A DNA stretch of 64,000 nt, from NCBI RefSeq assembly GCF_002078505.1, contig NZ_LUAV01000004.1:450567-514566 (forward strand). Reading direction: 5' to 3'. Of this stretch, positions 46,903 through 59,185 are shown one piece after another. Within the stretch, counting starts at the first letter, position 1. The number at the start of each line of letters is the position of its first letter. The position numbers and the translations under genes are program-made. Origin of the DNA: Ensifer aridi. Lineage in GTDB: Bacteria > Pseudomonadota > Alphaproteobacteria > Rhizobiales > Rhizobiaceae. Below the pieces are notes generated by a model. That model was given only the letters and a program-made list of their open reading frames with translations, was not told where the DNA came from and did no database searches.

Positions 46903-48096
46903 TCAGTCGTTCGCCGTCACCTTGACGCCGAGAACCGAGGGGATCGTGTTCGGTGCGCCCATGGCGGCGCCCATGATCATGGGGAACGGCACCGGCTTCT
47001 CCGGCTCGGCGCTGATGGTCAGGCTCTTCGGTGCGTCGAGATAGGCGTTGACGGCGGCCGATACCTGGTTCTGCAGTTCCGGGACGTTGAGCTGTGCCAT
47101 CATGATCGGCACCATGGCTTTCAGCGACTGCGCCAGTTGCTCGCCCGTGACGCCCTGCTGGCTGCCGGCGTAGTCGAGCGCCTTCTTGGTGATCGAGGCA
47201 TCGTCGAAACGGATCGAGGCGCTGTTGAACGTCAATTGCTGCATGAGGCCGAGCATGGCGAGACCCATGGCCTGATTGGCCTCTTCCTTGTTCGGATTGG
47301 CTTGCGCGGCCTTGTTCGCCTCCTGCAACGCCTTCATGAACTGAAGCGTGTAGCCGGAGAAATCCATGGCGATGTTCAGTCGGCCGATATTCTTGAAGTC
47401 GAGCGCATATTCCTCGACGGCGAGATTGCCGCTCTCTAATTCCCAGCTCCCCTTCATCGTCATCTGGCCGTCGATCTGCTTCAGGCCGAGCTTCTCGATC
47501 GCGTCCTTTGCCTTGGCGTCCTCGACCTCCGAGAGATCCGCGTACAATCCATTCATTGTCCCATCGAAATCGAATCCGGCATCATTTTCCCGCCGGGTCA
47601 GATTGCTCTCGATGCTGGCGATCTTAAACACGTCCTTGCCCTTGACCTTGACCTCCATTGGGCCGGTGCCGAACGACTCGTAAAGCAGAATTTCGTTGAT
47701 GGTGCCGCCCGAGGCGTTGCCCGGAATGGCAAGGCCGCCGATCGCGATATCCTTGATGGAGACGCTGTCCTCTTTCTCGCTCACATTGACGTCTGCGAAG
47801 GAAACCGTTTCAGCGTAATAGCCACCACCGTCGGTTTCCTCGACGCCTTCGAACGTCACGTCGCCTATTTTGATCGACTCGCCAGGCTGTGCTGCCACCT
47901 GCAGCTTGACGCCGCTCGCCGTCACCACATCGCCGTTCGCTTCGGCCTTGTCAAAGGTAACCGACGTGCCGTTCACCTCGAACGCGGCACTCAGTTTCTT
48001 CATCATGTCCGCGCCGTCCAGGGCGAAGGCTGGGCCGGCAAGCGTGAGGAGGGCGGCGCTGGCCATCATCAGGCGGATCGTGCGCGTATGCGTCAT
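46903..48096 (-). CDS. Secreted protein of unknown function
   Basis: A 397-residue protein with a signal peptide (TIRLMMASAALLTLAGPAFA) and no later membrane segment or cysteine. The mature part is rich in alternating beta-type sequence (SVTFDKAEANGDVVTASGVKLQV, SIKIGDVTFEGVEE, SGNLAVEEYALDFKNIGRLNIAMDFSGY), with a helical stretch in the last third (LQEANKAAQANPNKEEANQAMGLAML). It resembles large DUF945/AsmA-like periplasmic proteins in texture, but I cannot assign a family. AAGGAA provides the ribosome-binding site. Confidence 0.75.
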   Translation of the reverse strand: MTHTRTIRLMMASAALLTLAGPAFALDGADMMKKLSAAFEVNGTSVTFDKAEANGDVVTASGVKLQVAAQPGESIKIGDVTFEGVEETDGGGYYAETVSFADVNVSEKEDSVSIKDIAIGGLAIPGNASGGTINEILLYESFGTGPMEVKVKGKDVFKIASIESNLTRRENDAGFDFDGTMNGLYADLSEVEDAKAKDAIEKLGLKQIDGQMTMKGSWELESGNLAVEEYALDFKNIGRLNIAMDFSGYTLQFMKALQEANKAAQANPNKEEANQAMGLAMLGLMQQLTFNSASIRFDDASITKKALDYAGSQQGVTGEQLAQSLKAMVPIMMAQLNVPELQNQVSAAVNAYLDAPKSLTISAEPEKPVPFPMIMGAAMGAPNTIPSVLGVKVTAND

Positions 48097-50783
<2,687 letters not shown>

Positions 50784-50951
50784 CGTCCCCAGACTCGGCG
50801 CTTGCAAGTCGGTACCGTCCGCGGATCAATGTTGATTGAGAGCGCCGGGTTTTTTCCGGTGCACGGAAGCTCGCTGGAATTCCTTGATTTCCTGCATGAT
50901 TCCTCAAATCGGCCCGGATTTGAGAACTATGTGGCAAGGGAGATGAATGCG

Positions 50952-51281
50952 ATGAGTTCAGCCCTTGACGACACGTTGCTGGCGATTTCGGATCCCACCC
51001 GACGCCGCATACTCGAAATCCTCCTCGCCGGTGAGATGTCCGCGGCGGAAATCGCTGCAGCCGTCGGGTTCGAGCAGGATGTCCTAGCCAAACATTTGAT
51101 TATCCTCGAAGCAGCAGGATTGATCGCTCGGCGCCGGCAAGACGGGAAGGAGCTCGTCACGGCCGATCCCGCGCCGCTTGAGATCGCCGCGGAGTGGATC
51201 GACACCAACCGCGAACTCTGGGCCATGCGCTCGCAAATGCAGGAACTTTCGCCGGATGGCGGATCGTCCGAGCAGAGCTGA
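50952..51281 (+). CDS. ArsR-family winged-helix regulator
   Basis: A 109-residue DNA-binding protein. The winged helix-turn-helix runs from DDTLLAISDPTRRRILEILLAGEMSAAEIAAAVG to VLAKHLIILEAAGLIARRRQDGKE, the core ArsR/SmtB pattern. There are no cysteines in the usual metal site, so it is probably not metal-sensing. It resembles the regulators found with SRPBCC/AHSA1 proteins. ATG 50952 has GGGAG nine bases upstream; ATG 50943 is an alternative. Neighbours give no target. Confidence 0.82.
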   Translation: MSSALDDTLLAISDPTRRRILEILLAGEMSAAEIAAAVGFEQDVLAKHLIILEAAGLIARRRQDGKELVTADPAPLEIAAEWIDTNRELWAMRSQMQELSPDGGSSEQS

Positions 51282-51310
51282 TACAGCAGGGGTGGGACAA
51301 CGACGTGCAC

Positions 51311-51335
51311 GATTTTGGTCGAACCGACCAAAATC
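51311..51335. repeat. Palindromic intergenic repeat, second copy
   Basis: Perfect 11-bp arms GATTTTGGTCG/CGACCAAAATC (51311-51321 and 51325-51335) with a 3-base centre. It is the same family as the palindrome at 2284-2314 (GATCTTAGGTCG) and likewise lies between convergent genes, here the ArsR-type regulator and the EamA exporter. Confidence 0.65.
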
Positions 51336-51356
51336 ATCTCCAGCGGCGCGGGCTGA

Positions 51357-52262
51357 TCATCCGGTGACTTCCGGGCAGGCGAGGCGCATCCTTGTCGCCT
51401 TGATCCGCATTTGCCACAGCGAATGGCCGAAAAGGGCAAGGACGAGGATGGCGCCTCCAAGCAGCGTCTGGCGCGTCGGGACCTCCGAGAAGACGATCCA
51501 CACCCAGATCGGCGCTAGGATCGTCTCCAGAAGATAGAACATGCCGACTTCCGGAGCGGAAAGGTATCGCGGTCCCGTCGCCAGGCAGAAGAAGGCAAGC
51601 GGGATCATGACGAGTCCGTTGAAGAGGATGTAACCGGGCTCTGCGATTGAGAAGCCGCCGGGCGGCAGAAGCACCAACGCGGCAATCGCCGGGAAGATCG
51701 CGGTGGTCAGCGGCACGAGTGCCATATCCCGGCCGCTGGCGCGGCTGACGGTTATGGCACTGGCGAGCAGCAGGGCCGAACAGGCAGCCATGGCATCGCC
51801 GAAGAGGTGCCCGCTTTGAAGCCCGTCCCGGACGATCACTCCGACGCCGAAGATCATGATCGCCATCGTCAGCAGCGTGGCGTTCGAGGGGCGCTCCTTC
51901 AGGAAGATCCACGAGAGGAGCGCCGCGAACATCGAGGTGAAGGCGAGGACGAAGACGACGTTTGCGGTCGACGTGTTGAACACGGCGAGCAGGAACGTGA
52001 AGGAATTGATGCCGTAGAAGAGGCCGGCGATCAGGCCGGCCTTGCCGGGGATCAATGCGATGCGGCGGCCGAGCAGGCGATTGATGACGAACCAGGCCGC
52101 GATCGCCACTGCGAAAGTCGAAAGGCTGCGTACGGCAAGGATCGACCACACCTCTCCGTTTGCCGAACGGATCAGCGGGATATCGAAGGAAAGCGCAAGG
52201 CCACCGAGGCCGGTGATGGCAAGGCCGCGCCGGTGCTGCGCCGCGTTAGGGGAGAGGGGCAA
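51357..52262 (-). CDS. EamA/DMT family exporter
   Basis: A 301-residue membrane protein with ten hydrophobic segments in two repeats, as in the drug/metabolite transporter superfamily. The second repeat contains GNxxYLSAPEVGMFYLLETILAPIWVWIVFSEVPTRQTLLGGAILVLAL-like sequence, which is diagnostic. Substrate unknown. The start appears to be TTG 52262, three bases after the bpt stop, so the gene is probably co-transcribed with bpt. Confidence 0.85.
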   Translation of the reverse strand: MPLSPNAAQHRRGLAITGLGGLALSFDIPLIRSANGEVWSILAVRSLSTFAVAIAAWFVINRLLGRRIALIPGKAGLIAGLFYGINSFTFLLAVFNTSTANVVFVLAFTSMFAALLSWIFLKERPSNATLLTMAIMIFGVGVIVRDGLQSGHLFGDAMAACSALLLASAITVSRASGRDMALVPLTTAIFPAIAALVLLPPGGFSIAEPGYILFNGLVMIPLAFFCLATGPRYLSAPEVGMFYLLETILAPIWVWIVFSEVPTRQTLLGGAILVLALFGHSLWQMRIKATRMRLACPEVTG

Positions 52263-52265
52263 TTT

Positions 52266-53045
52266 TCAGTCCGTGGCGGTTTCGTTGGATTCGTGCTCGC
52301 CAGAATAGCGCTCCCAGCCGCGCGCCATAAGGTGCTCCTGCGGCAAAAACTTTGTTTTGTAACCCATCTTGCGCGACCCCTTGACCCAATAGCCGAGATA
52401 AACATGGGGCAGGCCGCGCTCTTTCGCCCGGCGGATATGGTCGAGGATCATGAAGGTGCCTAGGGAGCGCTCCGACAAAGCCGGATCGAAAAAGGAATAG
52501 ACCATCGACAATCCGTCGCTCATCCGGTCGGTGAGCGCTGTGGCGATCAGGGGCCCTCTCACCTTCTCGTTGATGCCGTCGCCTTCGACCCGCAGCCGGT
52601 ATTCGATGATCTTGGTGTGCACATGGGTATCCTCGACCATCATCGCGTAGTCGAGGACCGACATGTCCGACATGCCGCCCTTTTGATGGCGACAGTCGAG
52701 ATAGCGGCGGAAGAGGTTGTACTGCTCGCTCGATGGCTCAGCCGGATATTCGGCCGAAACGACGTCGCGGTTGGCGGCAAGCACGCGGCGCATCGAGCGC
52801 GTCGGCGCGAATTCATTGGCGAGGATGCGCACCGAAATGCAAGCCCGGCAGGTCTCGCAGGCGGGCCGGTAGGCGATGTTCTGGGACCGGCGAAAGCCAC
52901 CCTGCGTGAGAAGATCGTTAAGCTCGGGCGCACGCTCCCCAACCATATGGGTAAAGACCTTCCGTTCCATCTGCTTCGGCAGGTAGGGGCAGGCTGCCGG
53001 TGCAGTCAGGTAGAACTGAGGGGACGGTGCGGTCTGCGTGTTCAT
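52266..53045 (-). CDS. bpt: Leucyl/arginyl-tRNA-protein transferase
   Basis: A 259-residue N-end-rule enzyme that attaches leucine (or arginine, in the older naming) from aminoacyl-tRNA to acidic N-terminal residues, marking proteins for ClpSAP. The N-terminal [12 protein letters not shown] cluster, [19 protein letters not shown] and the C-terminal [38 protein letters not shown] are typical of the Bpt/ATE family. Length fits the bacterial form. Confidence 0.93.
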   Translation of the reverse strand: MNTQTAPSPQFYLTAPAACPYLPKQMERKVFTHMVGERAPELNDLLTQGGFRRSQNIAYRPACETCRACISVRILANEFAPTRSMRRVLAANRDVVSAEYPAEPSSEQYNLFRRYLDCRHQKGGMSDMSVLDYAMMVEDTHVHTKIIEYRLRVEGDGINEKVRGPLIATALTDRMSDGLSMVYSFFDPALSERSLGTFMILDHIRRAKERGLPHVYLGYWVKGSRKMGYKTKFLPQEHLMARGWERYSGEHESNETATD

Positions 53046-53193
53046 CGAGCGTGGGGATTACTCTTCGTGCGGTAGCTCATCATAATAGCATGGCCGAAGA
53101 ATGGAAAACGTCAACACACTCCTTCGGGCAGGAGCGGGCAAAAGTTCAAACGGTCTACCGCCTGTGCGAGCGGCGTCGCGCTGCAGGTACCTG

Positions 53194-53658
53194 TCAGTAC
53201 ATGTCGCGCCGGACGGCGACGGTGCCGATCAGGAGATCATGCAGCAGGCGGCCTCGATCGGTGAAGAGGCCGATCAGCAGGATCAGCGGTGTCAGCAGTG
53301 CGTTGGCGATCCAGAAGATCGCGAGATGGACGATGGCCGTCAGGAAATCCATGGACCTGCCATCCGTGCGGGCGATCGCGACGCCCATGATCCTCATCCC
53401 GGGCGACGCCTGCTCGCGACCCCCGACCGTCAGCCCGAAGTAAAGCATCGCCACCAGCGCGAAGAGGATGGGATAGAGGAAAAAGCCGAGGCCGAGCGTC
53501 AGGATGCCGAGAAAAAACACGACCACCGCTGCCGGAATCCAGAGCAGCGCGACGATCACGTAGTCGAGAATGAAGGCGAGCACCCGGCGTGACAACACGC
53601 CCTGGTAGGCGCGCCAGTCCTGGCTCGGAAGTCGGAGTTGTTCGTCGTGCATGCTCAT
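53194..53658 (-). CDS. RDD family membrane protein
   Basis: A 154-residue protein with three to four membrane segments. The family marker, an Arg followed by two Asp, is seen in RRVLAFILDYVIVALLW. The PGMRIMGVAIARTDGRS segment is also typical. Function unknown; some RDD proteins are ion antiporters. ATG 53658 has GAGG six bases upstream. It lies between hemB and bpt on the same strand. Confidence 0.87.
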   Translation of the reverse strand: MSMHDEQLRLPSQDWRAYQGVLSRRVLAFILDYVIVALLWIPAAVVVFFLGILTLGLGFFLYPILFALVAMLYFGLTVGGREQASPGMRIMGVAIARTDGRSMDFLTAIVHLAIFWIANALLTPLILLIGLFTDRGRLLHDLLIGTVAVRRDMY

Positions 53659-53739
53659 GTCAGGCCTCGCAGCGTTCCGATCACATATGGGGAGTGAATT
53701 CGGCAAAACAATGCGTGGCTTGGTTCCGGCGCCCGGCGC

Positions 53740-54753
53740 TCACCGTCTTGCCAATATCTTCGCCACCTCGACCGCGAAATAGCTTAGAATTCCATCGCAG
53801 CCGGCCCGCTTGAAGGCGAGCAGCGTCTCCAGCATCACCCGTTCGCCGTCGATCCAGCCATTGGCTGCTGCGGCTTTAATCTGCGTGTATTCGCCCGAAA
53901 CCTGGTAGGCGAAGACCGGCAATCCGAAAGCTTCCTTCATCCGCCAGCAGATGTCGAGATAAGGCAGGCCGGGTTTGACCATCAGCATGTCGGCGCCTTC
54001 CTCGACGTCCAGGGCTGCATCGCGGATCGCTTCGGTGCCGTTCGCCGGATCGATGTAATAGGTCTTCTTGTCGCCCTTGAGCAGGCCGCCGGTGCCGATC
54101 GCCTCACGATAGGGGCCGTAGAAGGCGGAGGCGAATTTCGTCGCATAGGACATGATGCCGACATTCTGGTGACCGGCCGCGTCGAGTGCCTCTCGAATTG
54201 CACCGATCCGCCCATCCATCATTTCCGACGGCGCGATGATGTCGGAGCCGGCATCCGCCTGGATCACCGCCGCCTTTGAGACCGTTTCCACCGTCTCGTC
54301 ATTGGCGATCTCCCCGCCGCGCAGAATGCCATCATGGCCGTGGCTGGTAAACGGGTCGAGCGCGACGTCGGTGATGACGCCGATGTTAGGCACGGCCTTT
54401 TTGATCGCCCGGGTCGCCTGATTGATGAGATTGTCGGCAGCAAGGCTGTTCGAGCCGGTCTCGTCGCGGAGCGCCATGTCGATGTTGGGGAAGGTGGCAA
54501 TCGCCGGGATGCCGAGGTCCGCCGCTTCCTTCACGGCCTCGACGGCCTTGTCGACGCTCATGCGGTTGACACCTGGCATTGCCTCGATCGGCTGGACGAC
54601 ACCGCTGCCGGGGACAATAAAGATCGGCCAGATCAGATCGTCCACCGTCAGGCGGTTCTCCTGCACCAGCCGGCGCGTCCAGTCCGCCTTGCGGTTGCGG
54701 CGCATGCGGCGATGTCCGGTGATCCTGTCCACAAGATTTGTCCTGTCGTTCAT
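53740..54753 (-). CDS. hemB: Delta-aminolevulinic acid dehydratase, Mg-type
   Basis: A 337-residue enzyme that joins two 5-aminolevulinate molecules to porphobilinogen for haem. Active-site lysines are in MSYATKFASAFYGPYR and MLMVKPGLPYLD. At the place where zinc enzymes carry a cysteine cluster, this protein has DVALDPFTSHGHDGIL, with aspartate and no cysteine, so it is the Mg-dependent type known from rhizobia. ATG 54753 (AGGAAG eight to nine bases upstream) gives the family length; an upstream ATG at 54780 is less likely. Confidence 0.96.
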   Translation of the reverse strand: MNDRTNLVDRITGHRRMRRNRKADWTRRLVQENRLTVDDLIWPIFIVPGSGVVQPIEAMPGVNRMSVDKAVEAVKEAADLGIPAIATFPNIDMALRDETGSNSLAADNLINQATRAIKKAVPNIGVITDVALDPFTSHGHDGILRGGEIANDETVETVSKAAVIQADAGSDIIAPSEMMDGRIGAIREALDAAGHQNVGIMSYATKFASAFYGPYREAIGTGGLLKGDKKTYYIDPANGTEAIRDAALDVEEGADMLMVKPGLPYLDICWRMKEAFGLPVFAYQVSGEYTQIKAAAANGWIDGERVMLETLLAFKRAGCDGILSYFAVEVAKILARR

Positions 54754-54932
54754 CGCGCCGCTTCCTTCTTTCGTGTTCATGCGAGAAGGCGGTTTATCAC
54801 GCGTCTCCGCCGGTTGAAAACTACGTTACGGGTCTCGGGCTGCGGCATTTCTTCCCGCGCGTCGTGTGTGTCACGACGCTTTCCCGCCCTTCGTGCTGGT
54901 CGATCGCCGCCGCCCGGCCTATCGTGCCGCCC

Positions 54933-55370
54933 ATGCATCATGATTCTGTCCACGTACCAAAACCGTCGCTGACCGAGGTGCTCTTCGGCTGGTTCCTGCG
55001 TCTGGTTTCCGTGATCTGCTTCTGGTTCGCGCTGAACTACTGGGCGATGCTGATCGGCTTTTCCCATGGCGGCGCGGGGCGCTTCGATCTCTTGTCGCCC
55101 GAGTGGCGCGCGGCCGCGACGGCGCTGGCGGTTGTCTACCCGGTCGCAGCCATAGGGCTCTGGCTTTTGGTCTCCTGGGGGCCTGTCGTTTGGGTGGTTG
55201 CCGCCGCGACGGAGCTCGCCATGGACAAGTTCTATCCGGGCATCTTTGGCTCCCGTCCACTGCTTGTCTTGCTCCACGGGGCCGTTGCTGTGACCTTCGT
55301 TCTCTTCCGCGCTGCGCTTTTGTATCAGCGGCTGCGCGAGGCCCGGAAGGTAAGGGTTGATTCACCCTGA
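54933..55370 (+). CDS. Small membrane protein (DUF6163-like)
   Basis: A 145-residue protein with four predicted membrane segments: FLRLVSVICFWFALNYWAMLIG, AAATALAVVYPVAAIGLWLLVSW, WVVAAATELAM and LLVLLHGAVAVTFVLFRAALLY. I recall similar uncharacterised rhizobial proteins (DUF6163), function unknown. Divergent from hemB. The GTG at 54924 could be an alternative start. The C-terminus is basic and should be cytoplasmic. Confidence 0.75.
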   Translation: MHHDSVHVPKPSLTEVLFGWFLRLVSVICFWFALNYWAMLIGFSHGGAGRFDLLSPEWRAAATALAVVYPVAAIGLWLLVSWGPVVWVVAAATELAMDKFYPGIFGSRPLLVLLHGAVAVTFVLFRAALLYQRLREARKVRVDSP

Positions 55371-55500
55371 GACAGGCTCCGTGGACGGTAAGTACATGTT
55401 AAGGCTGCGGTTTAAGTAGAATTTTATACGTATTCGATAGGGTCTCACTCAAGGCGGGAAGACAAAGAAACACCGCCAAACGAAACAGTGAGGCAGTAAA

Positions 55501-56013
55501 ATGAACACCAAGATGAAGTCGCAGGTTGCTGCGCCCCGAGACCCGCAGGAAGAAACGATTCGTGGTCTCTATATGGAATCCCTTCACCTCGTCGAGCGCC
55601 TGCATCGCCGCCTGCTCGACGTCATCAAGGACGAATTCGACCGCCAGGGGCGCAGCGACGTCAATGCCGTTCAGGCGCTCCTGTTGTTCAACATCGGCAA
55701 CTCCGAACTTACCGCCGGCGAACTCCGCTCCCGCGGGTATTATCTCGGCTCCAACGTCTCCTACAACGTCAAGAAACTCGTCGATCTCGGCCTTATCAAT
55801 CACCAGCGCTCTCGTGTCGACCGCCGCTCGGTTCGCATCAGCCTGACGGAAGAGGGACAGGAAATCGCCGAGACCGTCGCCAAGCTCTACGAGCGCCACA
55901 TCGGCTCGATCGAGAAGGTGGGTGGCATCGGTTCCGACGAATTCACCCAGATGAACAAGCTCCTGCAGCGCCTCGACCGCTTCTGGAACGACAGCATCAT
56001 GTATCGCCTCTGA
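55501..56013 (+). CDS. ldtR: MarR-family regulator LdtR
   Basis: A 170-residue winged-helix regulator. The chain from LYMESLHLVERLHRRLLDVIKDEFDRQG through NAVQALLLFNIGNSELTAGELRSRGYYLGSNVSYNVKKLVDLGLI (recognition helix) and RSRVDRRSVRISLTEEG (wing) matches LdtR, described in Liberibacter and Sinorhizobium, which controls the neighbouring L,D-transpeptidase and affects osmotic stress tolerance. A hairpin follows the stop and ldtP starts 350 bases downstream. GAGG lies nine bases before the ATG. Confidence 0.9.
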   Translation: MNTKMKSQVAAPRDPQEETIRGLYMESLHLVERLHRRLLDVIKDEFDRQGRSDVNAVQALLLFNIGNSELTAGELRSRGYYLGSNVSYNVKKLVDLGLINHQRSRVDRRSVRISLTEEGQEIAETVAKLYERHIGSIEKVGGIGSDEFTQMNKLLQRLDRFWNDSIMYRL

Positions 56014-56364
56014 TCGAGGCGGCTTCTATCTCCAGTTTCAAGGGTCGGACGCAATCCCTGCGTGTCCGACCTTTGCTGCTTTTGCTCGATGTGGTTGTCG
56101 CCAAAGCTCCATCGAGTCTTGCGCCCGACCCCGCCGAGACACGAATTGGCCATATTGCTATGACAGCGACGCGTTGATGCGGCAGGTCTGCGCTCGCGCT
56201 TGTAACCGTGATTCGTTTCACAGTCGGCCTGCCGGGAGAGGCTCTCGCTCGCGCTATCGTGACAGCGATGTGAGAGCCGGGGCGGCACGCGGGTTTACGT
56301 TTGTTAACCATGTTTGTGCTAGGGCTCGGGCAGCGCGCGTTTTGCGCATTGAGATGGTGGGACT
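56014..56364. promoter_or_regulatory. ldtR-ldtP intergenic region
   Basis: About 350 bases. The first part holds a hairpin with GGTCGGAC/GTCCGACC arms (56043-56050 and 56064-56071), a likely terminator of ldtR. Near 56291-56308 an imperfect palindrome GGTTTAC-gttt-GTTAACC lies about 55 bases before ldtP, a candidate regulator site. No gene is apparent. Confidence 0.5.
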
Positions 56365-57693
56365 ATGTCGAAAAAGAACGGAATTGATGCTTTCTCGCGC
56401 CGTGCATTTCTGCGTTCGGCCGCAACGTTTGGCGCGGCCGCCTGGGCCGGCGCCGCTGCTGCCCAGGATGCGCTGAACGAGATCATCAATTCCCCGCGCC
56501 GCGGCTCGTGGGACGACCAGTTCGACGCCAAGGCATCGCGCACGGCGACGGCGGTTCTCTCCAACACGCCCGTCTTCGGTCCCGAAACGATCGCTCATGT
56601 GCAGCAGGCAATCTTCGACTATCAGCAGATCGTCGCTGCCGGTGGCTGGCCTCAAGTTCCGCAGACCGGCGTAAGGCTTGAGCTTGGCGTCACCGATCCC
56701 TCCGTGCAGCAATTGCGTCAGCGCCTGATGGTCTCCGGCGATCTGCCGCAGTCGGCCGGCATTTCCTCCTCCTTCGACTCCTATGTCGACGGCGCGGTCA
56801 AGCGCTTCCAGGCGCGCCACGGCCTGCCGGCTGATGGCGTGATCGGCGAATTCACGCTGAAAGCCCTGAACGTCGACGCCAACACCCGCTTGGCCCAGCT
56901 CGAAACCAACCTCGTGCGGCTTCAGTCGATGTCCGGCGATCTCGGCCGCCGCTACGTCATGGTCAACATTCCGGCGGCCTATATCGAGGCGGTCGAGAAC
57001 GGCCGAGTCGTGCTGCGGCACACCGCGATCGTCGGCAAGATCGACCGCCAATCGCCGATCCTCAATTCCAAGATCTACGAGGTCATCCTCAACCCCTACT
57101 GGACCGCGCCGCGCTCGATCGTCCAGAAGGACATCATGCCGCTGATGCGCAAGGACCCGACCTATCTCGAGCGCAACGCCATTCGCCTCTTCGACGGAAG
57201 CGGCAACGAGGTCTCGCCTGAAACGGTAGACTGGAACGCCGAAAAGGCCCCGAACCTGATGTTCCGTCAGGATCCCGGCAAGATCAACGCCATGTCCTCG
57301 ACGAAGATCAACTTCCATAACGAGCATGCCGTCTATATGCACGACACGCCGCAACAGGGCCTGTTCAACAAGCTGATGCGCTTCGAATCGTCGGGTTGCG
57401 TGCGCGTGCAGAACGTCCGTGACCTCTCGACCTGGCTGCTCAAGGAAACGCCGGGCTGGTCGCGCCAACAGATCGAGGCGACCATCAAGTCGGGTGTCAA
57501 CACGCCGATCAAGCTTGCCGAAGAGGTGCCGGTCTATTTCACCTACATCACCGCTTGGTCGGCAAAGGACCGTGTCGTCCAGTTCCGCGACGATATCTAT
57601 CAGCGCGACGGGGCAGCCGAGCTCGCCCTGCAGACGACGACTGGGATCGAGCAATCGCCGGGCGCCATCGACGCGGACGCCTTGCCGCAATAA
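56365..57693 (+). CDS. ldtP: L,D-transpeptidase LdtP
   Basis: A 442-residue cell-wall enzyme. The N-terminus SRRAFLRSAATFGAAAWAGAAAA looks like a twin-arginine signal. A peptidoglycan-binding domain (FDSYVDGAVKRFQARHGLPADGVIGEFTLKALN, about 135-170) precedes the YkuD catalytic domain, which contains YMHDTPQQGLFNKLMRFESSGCVRVQNVRDL with the catalytic His/Ser-Gly-Cys-Arg set (Cys near residue 346). It cross-links peptidoglycan or attaches proteins at meso-diaminopimelate. Paired with ldtR upstream. Confidence 0.93.
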   Translation: MSKKNGIDAFSRRAFLRSAATFGAAAWAGAAAAQDALNEIINSPRRGSWDDQFDAKASRTATAVLSNTPVFGPETIAHVQQAIFDYQQIVAAGGWPQVPQTGVRLELGVTDPSVQQLRQRLMVSGDLPQSAGISSSFDSYVDGAVKRFQARHGLPADGVIGEFTLKALNVDANTRLAQLETNLVRLQSMSGDLGRRYVMVNIPAAYIEAVENGRVVLRHTAIVGKIDRQSPILNSKIYEVILNPYWTAPRSIVQKDIMPLMRKDPTYLERNAIRLFDGSGNEVSPETVDWNAEKAPNLMFRQDPGKINAMSSTKINFHNEHAVYMHDTPQQGLFNKLMRFESSGCVRVQNVRDLSTWLLKETPGWSRQQIEATIKSGVNTPIKLAEEVPVYFTYITAWSAKDRVVQFRDDIYQRDGAAELALQTTTGIEQSPGAIDADALPQ

Positions 57694-57718
57694 GCGAACT
57701 GCCGCATTCTTGTAGCGA

Positions 57719-57749
57719 AGCCGCGCATTCCCGGGATGCGCGGCTTTTT
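57719..57749 (+). terminator. Rho-independent terminator of ldtP
   Basis: Arms AGCCGCGCAT/ATGCGCGGCT (57719-57728 and 57736-57745) with a 7-base loop, followed by TTTT, 26 bases after the ldtP stop. Confidence 0.9.
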
Positions 57750-57877
57750 CATGTTCGTGCGGTCGCGATTTTTGGGCGCGGCGGATGATGGAAATGGCGC
57801 AAACCGCACAGCGGATATTGCTCTCCGCGTGCGAGGAAGTTAAAGGAACAGCCACCCTTGAGAGGAGCCGCGAGCCC

Positions 57878-59173
57878 ATGCTTCAACAGACCAATGACGC
57901 CTTCTTCACCCGCTCTCTCGCCGACAGCGATCCGGAAATCTTCGGTGCGATCGAGAAGGAGCTGGGTCGCCAGCGCCATGAGATCGAGCTGATCGCCTCC
58001 GAGAACATCGTGTCTCGCGCCGTGCTTGAAGCCCAGGGCTCGATCATGACGAACAAATATGCGGAGGGTTATCCGGGCAAGCGCTACTACGGCGGCTGCC
58101 AGTTCGTCGACATCGCCGAGGAACTGGCGATCGAGCGCGCCAAGAAGCTTTTCGGCGTCAACTTCGCCAATGTGCAGCCGAATTCGGGCTCGCAGATGAA
58201 CCAGGCAGTCTTCCTCGCGCTCCTGCAGCCGGGCGACACCTTCATGGGTCTCGACCTCAATTCCGGCGGTCACCTGACCCATGGATCGCCGGTGAACATG
58301 TCGGGCAAATGGTTCAACGTGGTCTCCTACGGCGTGCGCGAAAACGATCATCTGCTCGACATGGACGACGTCGCCGAGAAGGCGCGCAAGCATAAGCCGA
58401 AGCTGATCATCGCCGGCGGCACCGCCTATTCGCGCATCTGGGATTGGAAGCGCTTCCGCGAGATCGCCGATGAGATCGGCGCCTGGCTGATGGTCGACAT
58501 GGCGCATATCGCCGGCCTCGTCGCCGGTGGTCAGCATCCCTCGCCGTTCCCGCATTGCCACGTCGCGACGACGACGACCCACAAGTCGCTGCGCGGCCCT
58601 CGCGGCGGCATGATCCTCACCAATGACGAGGAAGTCGCCAAGAAGATCAACTCCGCCGTCTTCCCCGGTCTCCAGGGCGGTCCGCTGATGCATGTCATCG
58701 CCGCCAAGGCCGTCGCCCTCGGCGAGGCGCTGCAGCCCTCCTTCAAGGAGTACGCGGCGCAGATCGTCAAGAACGCCCGTACCCTTGCCGAGACGCTGAA
58801 GGCAAACGGTCTCGACATCGTTTCCGGCGGCACCGACAACCACCTGATGCTCGTCGACCTGCGCAAGAAGAACGCGACCGGCAAGCGTGCCGAGGCGGCG
58901 CTCGGCCGCGCCTACATCACCTGCAACAAGAACGGCATTCCCTTCGATCCGGAAAAGCCCTTCGTCACCTCCGGCGTACGTCTCGGCACGCCGGCCGGCA
59001 CTACTCGTGGCTTCAAGGAGGCGGAATTCAAGGAAATCGGGGAGCTGATCGTCGAGGTGCTCGACGGCCTCAAGGTCGCGAATTCCGACGAGGGCAACGC
59101 CGCTGTCGAGGCCGGTGTCCGTGAGAAGGTGATGAGACTCACCGAACGCTTCCCGATGTACGGCTATATGTGA
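57878..59173 (+). CDS. glyA: Serine hydroxymethyltransferase
   Basis: A 431-residue PLP enzyme interconverting serine and glycine with tetrahydrofolate. Landmarks: [62 protein letters not shown] and [16 protein letters not shown] with the PLP-binding lysine. ATG 57878 gives the usual length; an upstream in-frame ATG at 57785 would add 31 unrelated residues. It leads a run glyA-nrdR-ribD-ribE with very short gaps. Confidence 0.97.
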   Translation: MLQQTNDAFFTRSLADSDPEIFGAIEKELGRQRHEIELIASENIVSRAVLEAQGSIMTNKYAEGYPGKRYYGGCQFVDIAEELAIERAKKLFGVNFANVQPNSGSQMNQAVFLALLQPGDTFMGLDLNSGGHLTHGSPVNMSGKWFNVVSYGVRENDHLLDMDDVAEKARKHKPKLIIAGGTAYSRIWDWKRFREIADEIGAWLMVDMAHIAGLVAGGQHPSPFPHCHVATTTTHKSLRGPRGGMILTNDEEVAKKINSAVFPGLQGGPLMHVIAAKAVALGEALQPSFKEYAAQIVKNARTLAETLKANGLDIVSGGTDNHLMLVDLRKKNATGKRAEAALGRAYITCNKNGIPFDPEKPFVTSGVRLGTPAGTTRGFKEAEFKEIGELIVEVLDGLKVANSDEGNAAVEAGVREKVMRLTERFPMYGYM

Positions 59174-59185
59174 TCGGACGGCTGC

